35,175 bases of DNA from Nitrospirae bacterium RIFCSPLOWO2_02_FULL_62_14 (GCA_001805245.1 MHEU01000075.1:9672-44846); one strand, 5' to 3'. Shown: positions 7,634 to 15,346, numbered from the stretch's first letter. Notes: generated by a model from the sequence alone, not told the origin. Made by a program: numbers and translations.

Positions 7634-8560
7634 ATGATCGAAACCAGATTCAAAATTGCGATGCTCGTGGTGGTGACGATCTTCGCCAGTTTCCCGATCA
7701 TGGGTATTCTGCGCGGGACCAGGCTTCCACCGGTCGAGCCGGATCTTCCGGAAGCGCCCGTCGCCGGTGTGCAGACGCCCGGTGCCAATGAGCTTCCAAC
7801 CGACGAGGCGATGGTCGGCATTCCTGCCGGACCGTTCATGCGAGGAACGATTGCCGGCGGGTTCGACGAACAACCGGTGAAATCGATCCATCTTGACGCC
7901 TACGCGATCGACAAATACGAAGTGACGAACCACCACTATGCCGCGTTCGTCGCGGCGACCAACCATCGCAAGGCCGGTCCGCCGTCCCGCTATGCGAAGA
8001 ACATGTCGCGCATGCGCAGCATCAACCAACCGGTCGTGTACGTGTCATGGGACGATGCCGATGCGTATTGCCGATGGAAGGGGAAGCGGTTGCCGACTGA
8101 AGCCGAGTGGGAAAAAGCCATGCGGGGAGGCGACAAGCGTCTCTGGCCGTGGGGAAACGGCATCGATCCGTTGGCATCCAATTGGGCCGTGGCGCAGGAT
8201 GGCCACGAGGTGGCGGCGCCGGTGGGGTCGTTCCCGCGCGATGTGAGCCCGTTCGGGGTGGCCGATGGTGCGGGCAACGTCATCGAATGGGTGGCTGATT
8301 GGTACGGCGAGAATATCTACAGCGATTCAACCGACAGCAATCCGAAGGGACCTGAATTCGGGACGTTTAAAGTGCTTCGAGGAGGCGGGTATACGACATC
8401 AGGAACAGATGTCCGCGTGACCAGCCGAAACAAAATGGTGCCGGATTTTCGGGATGAAACGATCGGCTTTCGGTGCGCTGTTTCAGGCGGTCAGAACAGG
8501 GATTTCCCGCGGGCGGCGAAGTCGGAAAAAGTCACAGGAAATCAAAGTAGTAGAGAATAA
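7634..8560 (+). CDS. Membrane-anchored SUMF1/FGE-like protein, second copy
   Basis: A 308-aa paralogue of the protein at 6489, with an N-terminal anchor (residues ~6-26) and a SUMF1 domain from ~58: 'MVGIPAGPFMRGT', 'YAIDKYEVTN', 'PVVYVSWDDADAYCRWKGKRLPTEAEWEKA', 'FGVADGAGNVIEWVADW', 'VLRGGGY', 'TIGFRCAV'. As in the first copy, the cysteine pair of authentic formylglycine-generating enzymes is absent. I choose ATG 7634; a TTG at 7628 is in frame. There is no convincing Shine-Dalgarno because a repeat element was inserted just upstream (7449-7626), which may have split this gene from its original leader. Its 3' end is overlapped by a possible small gene on the opposite strand. Confidence 0.85.
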   Translation: MIETRFKIAMLVVVTIFASFPIMGILRGTRLPPVEPDLPEAPVAGVQTPGANELPTDEAMVGIPAGPFMRGTIAGGFDEQPVKSIHLDAYAIDKYEVTNHHYAAFVAATNHRKAGPPSRYAKNMSRMRSINQPVVYVSWDDADAYCRWKGKRLPTEAEWEKAMRGGDKRLWPWGNGIDPLASNWAVAQDGHEVAAPVGSFPRDVSPFGVADGAGNVIEWVADWYGENIYSDSTDSNPKGPEFGTFKVLRGGGYTTSGTDVRVTSRNKMVPDFRDETIGFRCAVSGGQNRDFPRAAKSEKVTGNQSSRE

Positions 8561-8636
8561 GAAATACGGCTAAAATTATATTGACAACCATGCCGGCCAA
8601 AACTATAATGTCGAACGTTTTCGAGTTTTTTTCCAT
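8532..8636 (-). CDS. Candidate 34-aa single-pass membrane protein (antisense)
   Basis: On the minus strand an ATG at 8636 opens a 34-codon frame ending in TGA at 8532. The product has a charged start (MEKNSKTFD), a ~20-residue hydrophobic helix ('IIVLAGMVVNIILAVFLILYY') and ends FDFL, which is a plausible small membrane subunit. A GAGGG lies ~8 bases before the ATG. It overlaps the end of the SUMF1-like gene by 29 bases and, on the other strand, contains a perfect sigma70 promoter, so either the frame is fortuitous or the two functions share the same DNA. Confidence 0.4.
   Translation of the reverse strand: MEKNSKTFDIIVLAGMVVNIILAVFLILYYFDFL
8581..8609 (+). promoter_or_regulatory. Perfect consensus sigma70 promoter of the respiratory operon
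   Basis: TTGACA (8581-8586), a 17-base spacer and TATAAT (8604-8609) match the sigma70 consensus at all twelve positions and ideal spacing. Transcription would start near 8616 and give a ~104-base leader before the 38-aa gene at 8720. The next clear terminator is at 15372, so the transcript would cover the two small proteins, the CydA-like subunit and three cytochromes c. Confidence 0.8.
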
Positions 8637-8719
8637 CTCTATGCCCTCTATGTGCGCGCAAGCGCCGTGAGCTTTAACATAGGGATGAGAAATCTGTCAA
8701 CACACGTTAAGGAGATATC

Positions 8720-8836
8720 ATGGAATCGGCACAGAATGACTATCAGATCAAGCTCGGCAAGATGATTTTTTATATCACCTGTGCGGTGAGCCTCTGGTTC
8801 TTCTACTGGTTCAACGGCATTCAGTGCCCATGCTGA
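8720..8836 (+). CDS. 38-aa single-pass membrane protein (CydX-like position)
   Basis: A short gene with an excellent ribosome-binding site, AAGGAG seven bases before the ATG. The product has a polar N-terminus (MESAQNDYQIKLGK), one hydrophobic, aromatic helix ('MIFYITCAVSLWFFYWF') and a C-terminal 'NGIQCPC' with two cysteines. It is the first gene after the consensus promoter and sits 37 bases before another small membrane protein and then a CydA-like subunit. Small single-pass subunits such as CydX stabilise bd oxidases; by position and topology this could have the same role, although its sequence is not that of CydX as I know it. Confidence 0.7.
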   Translation: MESAQNDYQIKLGKMIFYITCAVSLWFFYWFNGIQCPC

Positions 8837-8873
8837 TCCGTCCTCTATTCTTTTCTGCCAAGGGAGTCACGCA

Positions 8874-9080
8874 ATGATTGTCACGAATCCGCTGTTTTGG
8901 TTTGCTCTTCTGGCCATCGGTGTTGTCCTGTTGTTTGTCGGGAAAAAGATGGACCTCTTGAATAACACGGCCTATGCCGCGGTGGTGTCCGTTGTGATCG
9001 TGGTCGCCTATTTTCACATTGTCGATCACTACCTGATGGAAATGCAGGGATTGGATTACTGGTATCTTTTCAGAAAATAA
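8874..9080 (+). CDS. 68-aa two-helix membrane protein
   Basis: A small protein with two hydrophobic helices (residues ~5-23 and ~33-52) separated by a short basic loop ('GKKMDLLNNT'), and an amphipathic aromatic tail ('YLMEMQGLDYWYLFRK'). It has an AGGGAG Shine-Dalgarno nine bases before ATG 8874. It lies between the 38-aa gene and the CydA-like gene, 43 bases before the latter, in the same predicted operon. I recognise no named family; a subunit of the bd-like complex is the natural inference. The His in 'FHIVDHY' (two histidines) lies at the end of helix 2 and could ligate a cofactor. Confidence 0.75.
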   Translation: MIVTNPLFWFALLAIGVVLLFVGKKMDLLNNTAYAAVVSVVIVVAYFHIVDHYLMEMQGLDYWYLFRK

Positions 9081-9123
9081 CATCCGGACTTAATATTTCG
9101 AGACGGTTGTAGGGAGGTATACC

Positions 9124-11058
9124 ATGGGTCGTCAAAACGGAAAGAAGATATGGTCGATCATGGCGCTCGGCGCGATGATGGCCATCCTTCTTCTGCCGGT
9201 CGCCACTTCGCTGAACGCGCTTGCAAGCGGAGGGGGCGAGGCGCCGCCGGCTCCCGCGGTTAAGGCGGAAGGGGACAAGAAGGATGAGGCCAAGGTCGAG
9301 AAGGGGCGCGATGTCTATTATAAGACCGAGGGGATCGTGGCCGGTGCCCCGGCCCCGAAAACGACGGACGGTACGAAGGACTATCCTCGCTATAATTTTG
9401 AGAGCCGGGTCCTCCTGTGGTTTGCCAACCAGCAGCATCTCTACTATGGAAGCTTCGTCCTCGCGGTGCCCATCTTCTGCATGATCATTGAGTTCATGGG
9501 GGTGGTGACCAAGGACAAGGCGATGGCCAAGAAATACGATCAGCTGGCCTACGACTTCATTAAAATCAGTCTGACAGCCTACTCGCTCACGGCCATCCTG
9601 GGCGGCATCCTGATCTTTACCTTCCTGACTCTGTATCCTGCATTCTTCGGTTATCTCTCCAGCATCTTCCGTCCGGTCATGCACATTTATGCGCTGATGT
9701 TTGTGGCTGAGAGCGGCACCCTCTACATTTACTATTATGGATGGGACAAGATGAAGGAGGGGCTCCTGAAATGGATTCACTTGAGCATGTCGGTGATCCT
9801 GAACGTCATTGGAACTGTGCTGATGATGCTGGCGAACTCCTGGATCGGGTTCATGATGTCCCCGGCCGGCGTGGATGAGCAGGGTCGCTTCCTGGGGAAT
9901 ATCTGGCACGTCATTCATACGGCGCTGTGGAATCCGCTGAACGTGCACCGCATCCTGGGCAACATGGCCTTTGGCGGCGGTGTGGTGGCGGCCTATGCGG
10001 CCTATCGCTTCCTCTCGGCGAAAACCGATGAAGAGCGCGCCCATTATGACTGGATGGGTTATATCGCGATGGCCCTCGCTGTTGCGTTCCTGATCCCGCT
10101 GCCGTTTGCCGGGTACTGGCTGATGCGTGAAGTGTATGCCTATCGTCAGCAGATGGGGATCACGCTCATGGGCGGCTTGCTGGCGTGGCTCTTCATCATT
10201 CAGGCGACGATGATCGGTATTCTGTTCCTGAGCACCAATTATTATCTCTGGCAGGCGCTCGGGCGGATGCGCGGCGCTGAAAAGTATCAGCGGTACATCA
10301 AGTACCTGGTATTCGTGCTCGTCGTCGGATTCCTGGTGTTCATCACGCCGCATACGATGGTGATGACGCCCGCGGAGTTGAAGGCGATGGGCGGCCAGCA
10401 GCATCCGGTGCTGGGGAACTACGGCGTCATGTCGGCTAAGAACGGCGGCATCAACGTGATCATCACGACGACGGTGTTGAGTTTCGTCTGGTACATGCGC
10501 GGCAACAAGGAGCCGATGGTGCCGTGGAAGAAGTTCGGGAACATCTTCATGGGGACGTTCTTCGGCCTTGCCTATGTCAATATCATCTGGCTCGCCATCT
10601 ACGGTTACTACATTCCTGCAAACGTGCGCGTCGGGTTGTCGGTGCCGCAGGTGGCTACGACGTTGTCGTGTCTGTTCTTTATGACTGCCTTGAACGGCGT
10701 CATGCTGAAAGGCGCGAAGCAGATGGGGCCGATCGAATGGGGCAAGATTTCGGCCAGGTCTCAATATGCCATCATCATGCTGGCGACAGCGTTTACCTGG
10801 ATGATGGGACTGATGGGCTACATCCGGTCGTCGGTCCGGTTGTTCTGGCATGTCAATGAAATCATGCGCGATAACTCGCCCTGGGCCTATACGCACACGG
10901 TGGGGTTTGCGGCCAACATGATTTCGTTCAACGTGCTGTTCTTCTGGGTCAGCATTTTGTTCGTTTTCTGGCTTGGAACATTGGGAGCCAAGAAGGCGCC
11001 CGTCGAAGCCAAGGCGCATGCGCCTGGCCGGGTGCCCGAACCTGCGCACGGACATTAA
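9124..11058 (+). CDS. Cytochrome bd-like (CydA-like) oxidase subunit, second paralogue
   Basis: A 644-aa membrane protein with leader (residues ~9-35), a charged Ala/Pro/Lys linker (36-62) and ~14 membrane segments. 'NQQHLYYGSFVLAVP' (His105) and 'LWNPLNVHRILGN' (His275) align by context with the two haem-ligand histidine regions of CydA; 'LANSWIGFMMSPAGVD' (237-251) resembles CydA 'NGWMQNPVG'. Later conserved blocks 'PHTMVMTPAELKAMGG', 'QQHPVLGNYGVMSAKNGG' and 'GLMGYIRSSVRLFWH' are shared with the paralogue at 3517. The C-terminus ends in a His/Pro tail. AGGGAGG precedes the ATG by six bases. There is no CydB; instead three cytochromes c follow, which points to a complex taking electrons through c haems rather than a standard quinol oxidase. 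Confidence 0.88.
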   Translation: MGRQNGKKIWSIMALGAMMAILLLPVATSLNALASGGGEAPPAPAVKAEGDKKDEAKVEKGRDVYYKTEGIVAGAPAPKTTDGTKDYPRYNFESRVLLWFANQQHLYYGSFVLAVPIFCMIIEFMGVVTKDKAMAKKYDQLAYDFIKISLTAYSLTAILGGILIFTFLTLYPAFFGYLSSIFRPVMHIYALMFVAESGTLYIYYYGWDKMKEGLLKWIHLSMSVILNVIGTVLMMLANSWIGFMMSPAGVDEQGRFLGNIWHVIHTALWNPLNVHRILGNMAFGGGVVAAYAAYRFLSAKTDEERAHYDWMGYIAMALAVAFLIPLPFAGYWLMREVYAYRQQMGITLMGGLLAWLFIIQATMIGILFLSTNYYLWQALGRMRGAEKYQRYIKYLVFVLVVGFLVFITPHTMVMTPAELKAMGGQQHPVLGNYGVMSAKNGGINVIITTTVLSFVWYMRGNKEPMVPWKKFGNIFMGTFFGLAYVNIIWLAIYGYYIPANVRVGLSVPQVATTLSCLFFMTALNGVMLKGAKQMGPIEWGKISARSQYAIIMLATAFTWMMGLMGYIRSSVRLFWHVNEIMRDNSPWAYTHTVGFAANMISFNVLFFWVSILFVFWLGTLGAKKAPVEAKAHAPGRVPEPAHGH

Positions 11059-11084
11059 TCCTCGGTCAATTTTTTGATTCTGTT

Positions 11085-11115
11085 GGTCTCGCCCCCGCTC
11101 GGCGGGGGTGGGACC
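11085..11115 (+). promoter_or_regulatory. Intercistronic GC hairpin before the cytochrome c genes
   Basis: A 7-bp perfect stem (CCCCCGC, loop TCG, GCGGGGG at 11092-11108) extends outward by GGTCTC/GGGACC pairing to about 13 bp. It is not followed by a T-run, and a strong Shine-Dalgarno begins a few bases later. It is more likely a transcript-processing or translation-control hairpin than a terminator. Confidence 0.55.
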
Positions 11116-11130
11116 GAGGGAGGGTGTGAA

Positions 11131-12426
11131 GTGAAAGAGTTGCTCGTATCAGCGCTGGGTATGGGGTGGGGGGTGCTGGCGGTCCTGGCCGGATTGCTGG
11201 TCTATCACTTCACCAAGGGGAACAGGGACGGGGCCTTTAAAGTCTTTATCGGCATGCTCGCCACGCTCATGATCTTCATGGCGATCGCCAATTATAAGAA
11301 CAATTTCTTCGCGGAATCCCGCTTGCTGCCGGTCTCGCTGGTGCTGATCACCGCGACGACCTTCATGATGGCGCTCTATTTTTCCAATGTCAGCGCGCTC
11401 CTGAAGATCGGCGGGTTCATGTTCCTTGTGGCTGCGGCGCTGTCCGGATACGGCAACTGGCTGCCGCAGGTCGAGGGCGGGTTTCCCCCGAAGGAAGAGA
11501 AGCTTCAGTTTGACTCGATGACGTCGCAGCAGTTGGCCGACGAGGGCGAGAAGATCATATTCGGGGGCATCGGGCAGAGTTCCGTGCAGGGTGCGATCGG
11601 CAAGGGGCAGTGCCCTTTGTGTCATGGTTTCCAGAAGGGCTTCCTGAGCGAGCGGGCGCCGAACCTGTTTGGTCTTCCCGAGCGAGCGGAGAAGGAGCGG
11701 CTGACGGATCCGAACTACCACAAAGGTGAGCCGCAGAAGCGTGCATACGCTGACAAGGAAGCGTGCCCCGGGTGCGGGACCGCGACGACGGTGCAGGAAT
11801 ACATCGCCGAGTCGCACGCCTGTCCGAACTGCTATGTGGCGGCCGGATTTGGCGTGAAGGGCACGAACGACAAGGAAAGCCCCATGCCGAAGATTCACAA
11901 GCCACCGATATCTCTGAGCCTGCCGGAGCTGGCGGCGGTGGATACGTGGCTCTATGTCCGCGAGGGCAAGGAGCCGCCGTCATACGAAGACATTATCAAG
12001 TCCTACGAAAAGTTCATTCTGGAAGCGGATCGGCCGAAGCAGCAGGATGATAAGGCTGCCGGTCCCACGCAACTGCTGGCGGATGGCACGGAGCCGGTCG
12101 ATCAGATCTTTGCCAAGGCACAGTGCGTGGTGTGCCATACCATCCCGGGGATTCCCGGCGCAACCGGCACCCAGGGCCCCAAGCTCGAAGAGGGGACGAA
12201 CGCACCGAATCGTATCCACGATTCGGCGTATAAGGGCACGGCCAAGACGACTCCCGACTACATCATGGAGTCCATTGTTTCGCCGAGCTCCTATGTCGTG
12301 AAAGGGTTTCCCGATAACCTGATGCCGAAGATATTCGGTCAGAAGCTGAGCGCGGGCGCATTGAAGAAAATCGTCGATTATCTGTCTCAGGTGAAAGCGG
12401 GCGCGCCGCCACCGAAGATTTCATAA
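11131..12426 (+). CDS. Membrane-anchored dihaem cytochrome c with a CxxC-CxxC insert
   Basis: A 431-aa protein starting at GTG 11131, seven bases after GGGAGGG; earlier starts would run through the hairpin. Four N-terminal helices (residues ~6-25, 37-53, 66-84, 92-107) anchor a periplasmic domain. Two c-haem sites are seen: CPLCH (161-165) and CVVCH (332-336), each in a cytochrome c-like fold with 'MPKI' methionines downstream as possible axial ligands (252 and ~395). Between them is a CPGC...CPNC pair (212-215 and 231-234) without the haem histidine, which looks like a zinc-ribbon or a second metal site. It follows the CydA-like gene and probably passes electrons to or from it. Confidence 0.85.
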   Translation: MKELLVSALGMGWGVLAVLAGLLVYHFTKGNRDGAFKVFIGMLATLMIFMAIANYKNNFFAESRLLPVSLVLITATTFMMALYFSNVSALLKIGGFMFLVAAALSGYGNWLPQVEGGFPPKEEKLQFDSMTSQQLADEGEKIIFGGIGQSSVQGAIGKGQCPLCHGFQKGFLSERAPNLFGLPERAEKERLTDPNYHKGEPQKRAYADKEACPGCGTATTVQEYIAESHACPNCYVAAGFGVKGTNDKESPMPKIHKPPISLSLPELAAVDTWLYVREGKEPPSYEDIIKSYEKFILEADRPKQQDDKAAGPTQLLADGTEPVDQIFAKAQCVVCHTIPGIPGATGTQGPKLEEGTNAPNRIHDSAYKGTAKTTPDYIMESIVSPSSYVVKGFPDNLMPKIFGQKLSAGALKKIVDYLSQVKAGAPPPKIS

Positions 12427-12460
12427 TGACCGTTCCTAGCGCATCAAAGGGAGTGAAGAG

Positions 12461-13513
12461 ATGAAAGCAATAATGTCAGCGGCGGCAGTGGTGGGGGTGA
12501 TTGCATCGCTCCTCCTGCTGGGCATGATCTTCGGGGTCGTCAAGGCCGACACCGTGCACCTGGTGGAAGGCTACATGCCCATGCAGATGATCTTCGAGTT
12601 GGCCATCTTCGTGGCGGGTTTCACGGGACTCAGCTACATGCTGAATTCGATGGGGATGGCGATTCCCCGGTTCTGGCAGGGGATTGGCTTCGTTGCGTTT
12701 ATTCTGTTCTACCTCAAGTCTCGTGTCTATCCGCCCATTCCATTCAGCGTCCGGGCCATGTACGGCACAGTCACGATGGTGGCCGTCTTCATGTGGATGT
12801 CCAGCAACGAGGAGGATTGGAAGAAATTCCGGCAGCCGATCCTCAATGTGATGGATGCAGCGACGCCTAAACTCAAATTGATCCGGACCCTCTTCTTGAT
12901 TGCAATCCCGGTCGCTCTCTGGGGATTCTCATACCAGTCCTTCGTTCCGCAGGGAGCGGGTGCCGATGTGGATGAGCCGATCGAGCTGCGGACCGTGCAT
13001 CCGGCTCCGCCGGCCAGCACGAAGGTGCACGGGAAGACCTTCGTCTTGCAGACCTCGCAGAACCCGTATCGGGTGAACCCGGAAGGCAAGTACGATCAGG
13101 AATACAGCAACAAGCTCATCGTTGAGCAGGCGATGGGCCGCTTGATGCAGGCGAATGCCAATCCGTGGGATGAAAAGGCGGAAGGTTATCTGAAGAACGT
13201 CCGTGAGGGCGGCGAGATTTTCTTCCAGAACTGTCACTTCTGCCACGGCGACAACCTGAACGGCAGAGGGCTGCATGCCTTTGCGTTCAACCCGATTCCG
13301 GCGAATTTTACCGACCCCGGAACGATCGCCCAGTTGCAGGAGACGTTCATCTTCTGGCGCGTGTCGAAGGGGGGCCTCGGCCTTCCCCGCGAAGGGTTCC
13401 CCTGGGCCTCGGTCATGCCGCCCTGGGAACAGCACCTGACGACCGACGAAATCTGGAAAGTCGTGCTCTTCGAATATTGGCACACAGGCTATTATCCGCG
13501 GACGTGGGATTAA
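12461..13513 (+). CDS. Membrane-anchored monohaem cytochrome c
   Basis: A 350-aa protein with about five N-terminal helices (residues ~5-27, 42-61, 72-86, 99-114, 141-160) and a periplasmic cytochrome c domain. The haem site is CHFCH (258-262) followed by 'GDNLNGRG'; 'ASVMPPWEQHLT' near the end supplies the likely axial methionine. AAGGGAG precedes the ATG by seven bases. It lies 34 bases after the dihaem cytochrome and 33 before the EB_dh-type cytochrome in the same operon. The membrane part has the same length scale as that of the preceding protein, suggesting related architecture. Confidence 0.85.
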   Translation: MKAIMSAAAVVGVIASLLLLGMIFGVVKADTVHLVEGYMPMQMIFELAIFVAGFTGLSYMLNSMGMAIPRFWQGIGFVAFILFYLKSRVYPPIPFSVRAMYGTVTMVAVFMWMSSNEEDWKKFRQPILNVMDAATPKLKLIRTLFLIAIPVALWGFSYQSFVPQGAGADVDEPIELRTVHPAPPASTKVHGKTFVLQTSQNPYRVNPEGKYDQEYSNKLIVEQAMGRLMQANANPWDEKAEGYLKNVREGGEIFFQNCHFCHGDNLNGRGLHAFAFNPIPANFTDPGTIAQLQETFIFWRVSKGGLGLPREGFPWASVMPPWEQHLTTDEIWKVVLFEYWHTGYYPRTWD

Positions 13514-13546
13514 TCCCGCATTCAATTGGTGAAGGGGTATAACACC

Positions 13547-15346
13547 ATGAAGCAAGCTGGGTTGACGAGTAAAGCGGTCCTGATTCTCGCGGCTGCATTC
13601 GCGGTCACGATGGTGTCGGGGAGCGCCGGGGTTTCGATCTTCGCGCAAGAAGGCGGGAGCGGGCTACCGGCAGGGTTCAAAAAGGGTGAGCTGGCGCCGT
13701 TGCCTTCGGCTGAGATGATCGAGGCCGGGAAGCGCGTCTATTTCACCAAGTGCGTGTGGTGCCATGGCGTCGATGGTGCGGGTGACGGCCCGGCCGCCGA
13801 CCGCCTCTGGCCGCGTCCGAGAAACTTCAATCAGGGCACCTTCAAGATCCGCCATACGGCAAGCGGTGAGTTGCCGCTCTTCGATGCCAAGAAGCCGGTC
13901 AATGGGCAGAACGACCTCTTTGAAACGGTCACCCACGGCCTGCCCGGTTCGGCGATGCCGTCCTGGGAAGGCATCCTGACAGACGAGCAGCGGCAGCAGG
14001 TCCTGTCCTTTGTGACCTCCCAGTTGGTCAAGGATCGGAAGTTCGACGACAAGGCGACGGAAACGCAGACCGTGCTCAACTGGGATGAGCTTATGAAGAC
14101 ACAGGTCAAGTATAGCCCGGAGAGCATCGAGAAGGGCAAGCAACTCTTCCTCGACAAGAAGTGCATCGAGTGCCATGGTGCTGAGGGCCGCGGCGACGGC
14201 AACGCGTTCAACCTGAAGGATGACTGGGGCTTCTCGATTCAGCCGGCTGACCAGCGCAAGTGTTGGAACTTCAGAGGAAGCCGTCAGGATCCCTACAACG
14301 TCAAGAACATCTTCCGGACGTTCTCCACGGGTGTGAACGGCACGCCGATGCCGTCATTTGCCGACAACACGACGGTTGAAGAGCGGTGGCACATCGCCAA
14401 TTTCGTGCAATCGCTGTGCGAGCGGGATGCGAAGGGCAATCCGCTGGAAATCGATCCGCTCACGGACAAGCCGAAGGTCAAGTTTGTGATCCTGTCCGGA
14501 ACCGTGGAGGGCGAAATCCCGGACGATCCGGAGAACGAGTTGTGGCAGAAGCGGGAGCGCCGCATCGTGCTGCTTGCCGGACAGATTACGCACAAGCCCA
14601 GGAATTTCGTCAATCGTATCGACGATGTCTGGGTCAAGTCGCTGTACAGCCAGAAGGAAAAGCAGATTGCGTTCCTGTTCCAGTGGGATGACCGGACCAA
14701 GAGCGTGGCCAAGGAAGCCGGAACCAAGATTCCCTGGCAGCCGACCGAAGTGAACGTGGAAACGCATGGCGTGAAGGAACAGGCCCCCAAGACCGGCGAG
14801 GAAGGGTCCATCGCGGCCAACCAGAACAAGTTCCCGGTGTATAACGATGCCTTTGCGTTCCAGTTCCCGGTCAAGTGGCAGGAGCTGCCGCCACCGGAAA
14901 AACCGCGGTATCTGTGGGGCGACGAGAAGTACCCGGTCGATATCGTGAAGTGGGAGGCGGACGGATCGTTGCGCGCCTTCGCGGGAACCGGCTGGGACAA
15001 GGATTTCGAAGACCGTGATGACTACACGGAAAGACTGAAGCTGGCGAAAGCCGAGTGGAAGGACGGCCGGTGGAGCCTCATCATCAAGCGGCCCCTCAAG
15101 GCTGATTACGATGAGGACGTGAAGTTCGAGGTCGGCAAGTACATCCCCACGGTGTTTTTTGCGTGGGATGGTCACAACGGAGATGCCGGTCGCAAGATGG
15201 CCGTCTCCGCGTTCTACTACCTCGTTCTTCAGCCGCCGATTCCCAAAGAGACCTATATCTATCCGACCTTGATCGCGGTGGGTATCGTGATCCTGGAGGG
15301 ATGGATTCTGACGAGACGGGCCAATCGTAAGAAGGGCAAGGTCTAA
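13547..15346 (+). CDS. Dihaem cytochrome c fused to an ethylbenzene-dehydrogenase-type haem-binding domain
   Basis: A 599-aa protein. A signal sequence (residues ~8-33) is followed by two cytochrome c domains with CVWCH (69-73) and CIECH (206-210), both in the 'CHG..G.GDG' context, with 'MPSW' and 'MPSF' as likely axial methionines. Residues ~300-575 resemble the EB_dh family, the b-haem gamma subunit of DMSO-reductase-type enzymes such as ethylbenzene dehydrogenase and the candidate NxrC of nitrite oxidoreductase ('FQFPVKWQ', 'KWEADGSL', 'WSLIIKRPL', 'FFAWDGHNGD'). A single C-terminal helix (~575-592) anchors it. ATG 13547 is chosen, with AGGGG nine bases upstream; TTG 13526 is in frame. Last gene before the terminator. 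Confidence 0.87.
   Translation: MKQAGLTSKAVLILAAAFAVTMVSGSAGVSIFAQEGGSGLPAGFKKGELAPLPSAEMIEAGKRVYFTKCVWCHGVDGAGDGPAADRLWPRPRNFNQGTFKIRHTASGELPLFDAKKPVNGQNDLFETVTHGLPGSAMPSWEGILTDEQRQQVLSFVTSQLVKDRKFDDKATETQTVLNWDELMKTQVKYSPESIEKGKQLFLDKKCIECHGAEGRGDGNAFNLKDDWGFSIQPADQRKCWNFRGSRQDPYNVKNIFRTFSTGVNGTPMPSFADNTTVEERWHIANFVQSLCERDAKGNPLEIDPLTDKPKVKFVILSGTVEGEIPDDPENELWQKRERRIVLLAGQITHKPRNFVNRIDDVWVKSLYSQKEKQIAFLFQWDDRTKSVAKEAGTKIPWQPTEVNVETHGVKEQAPKTGEEGSIAANQNKFPVYNDAFAFQFPVKWQELPPPEKPRYLWGDEKYPVDIVKWEADGSLRAFAGTGWDKDFEDRDDYTERLKLAKAEWKDGRWSLIIKRPLKADYDEDVKFEVGKYIPTVFFAWDGHNGDAGRKMAVSAFYYLVLQPPIPKETYIYPTLIAVGIVILEGWILTRRANRKKGKV

Noticed and set aside
8581-8609. Chance explanation for the perfect promoter
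   Set aside because: Twelve exact bases with ideal spacing and placement directly before an operon make coincidence unlikely, so it is kept as a feature.
9070-11055. 661-codon open frame on the minus strand opposite the CydA-like gene
   Set aside because: It is rich in His/Arg/Asp/Gln with no recognisable domain, as expected from the complement of a membrane-protein gene in GC-rich DNA. The plus-strand gene is unmistakable.
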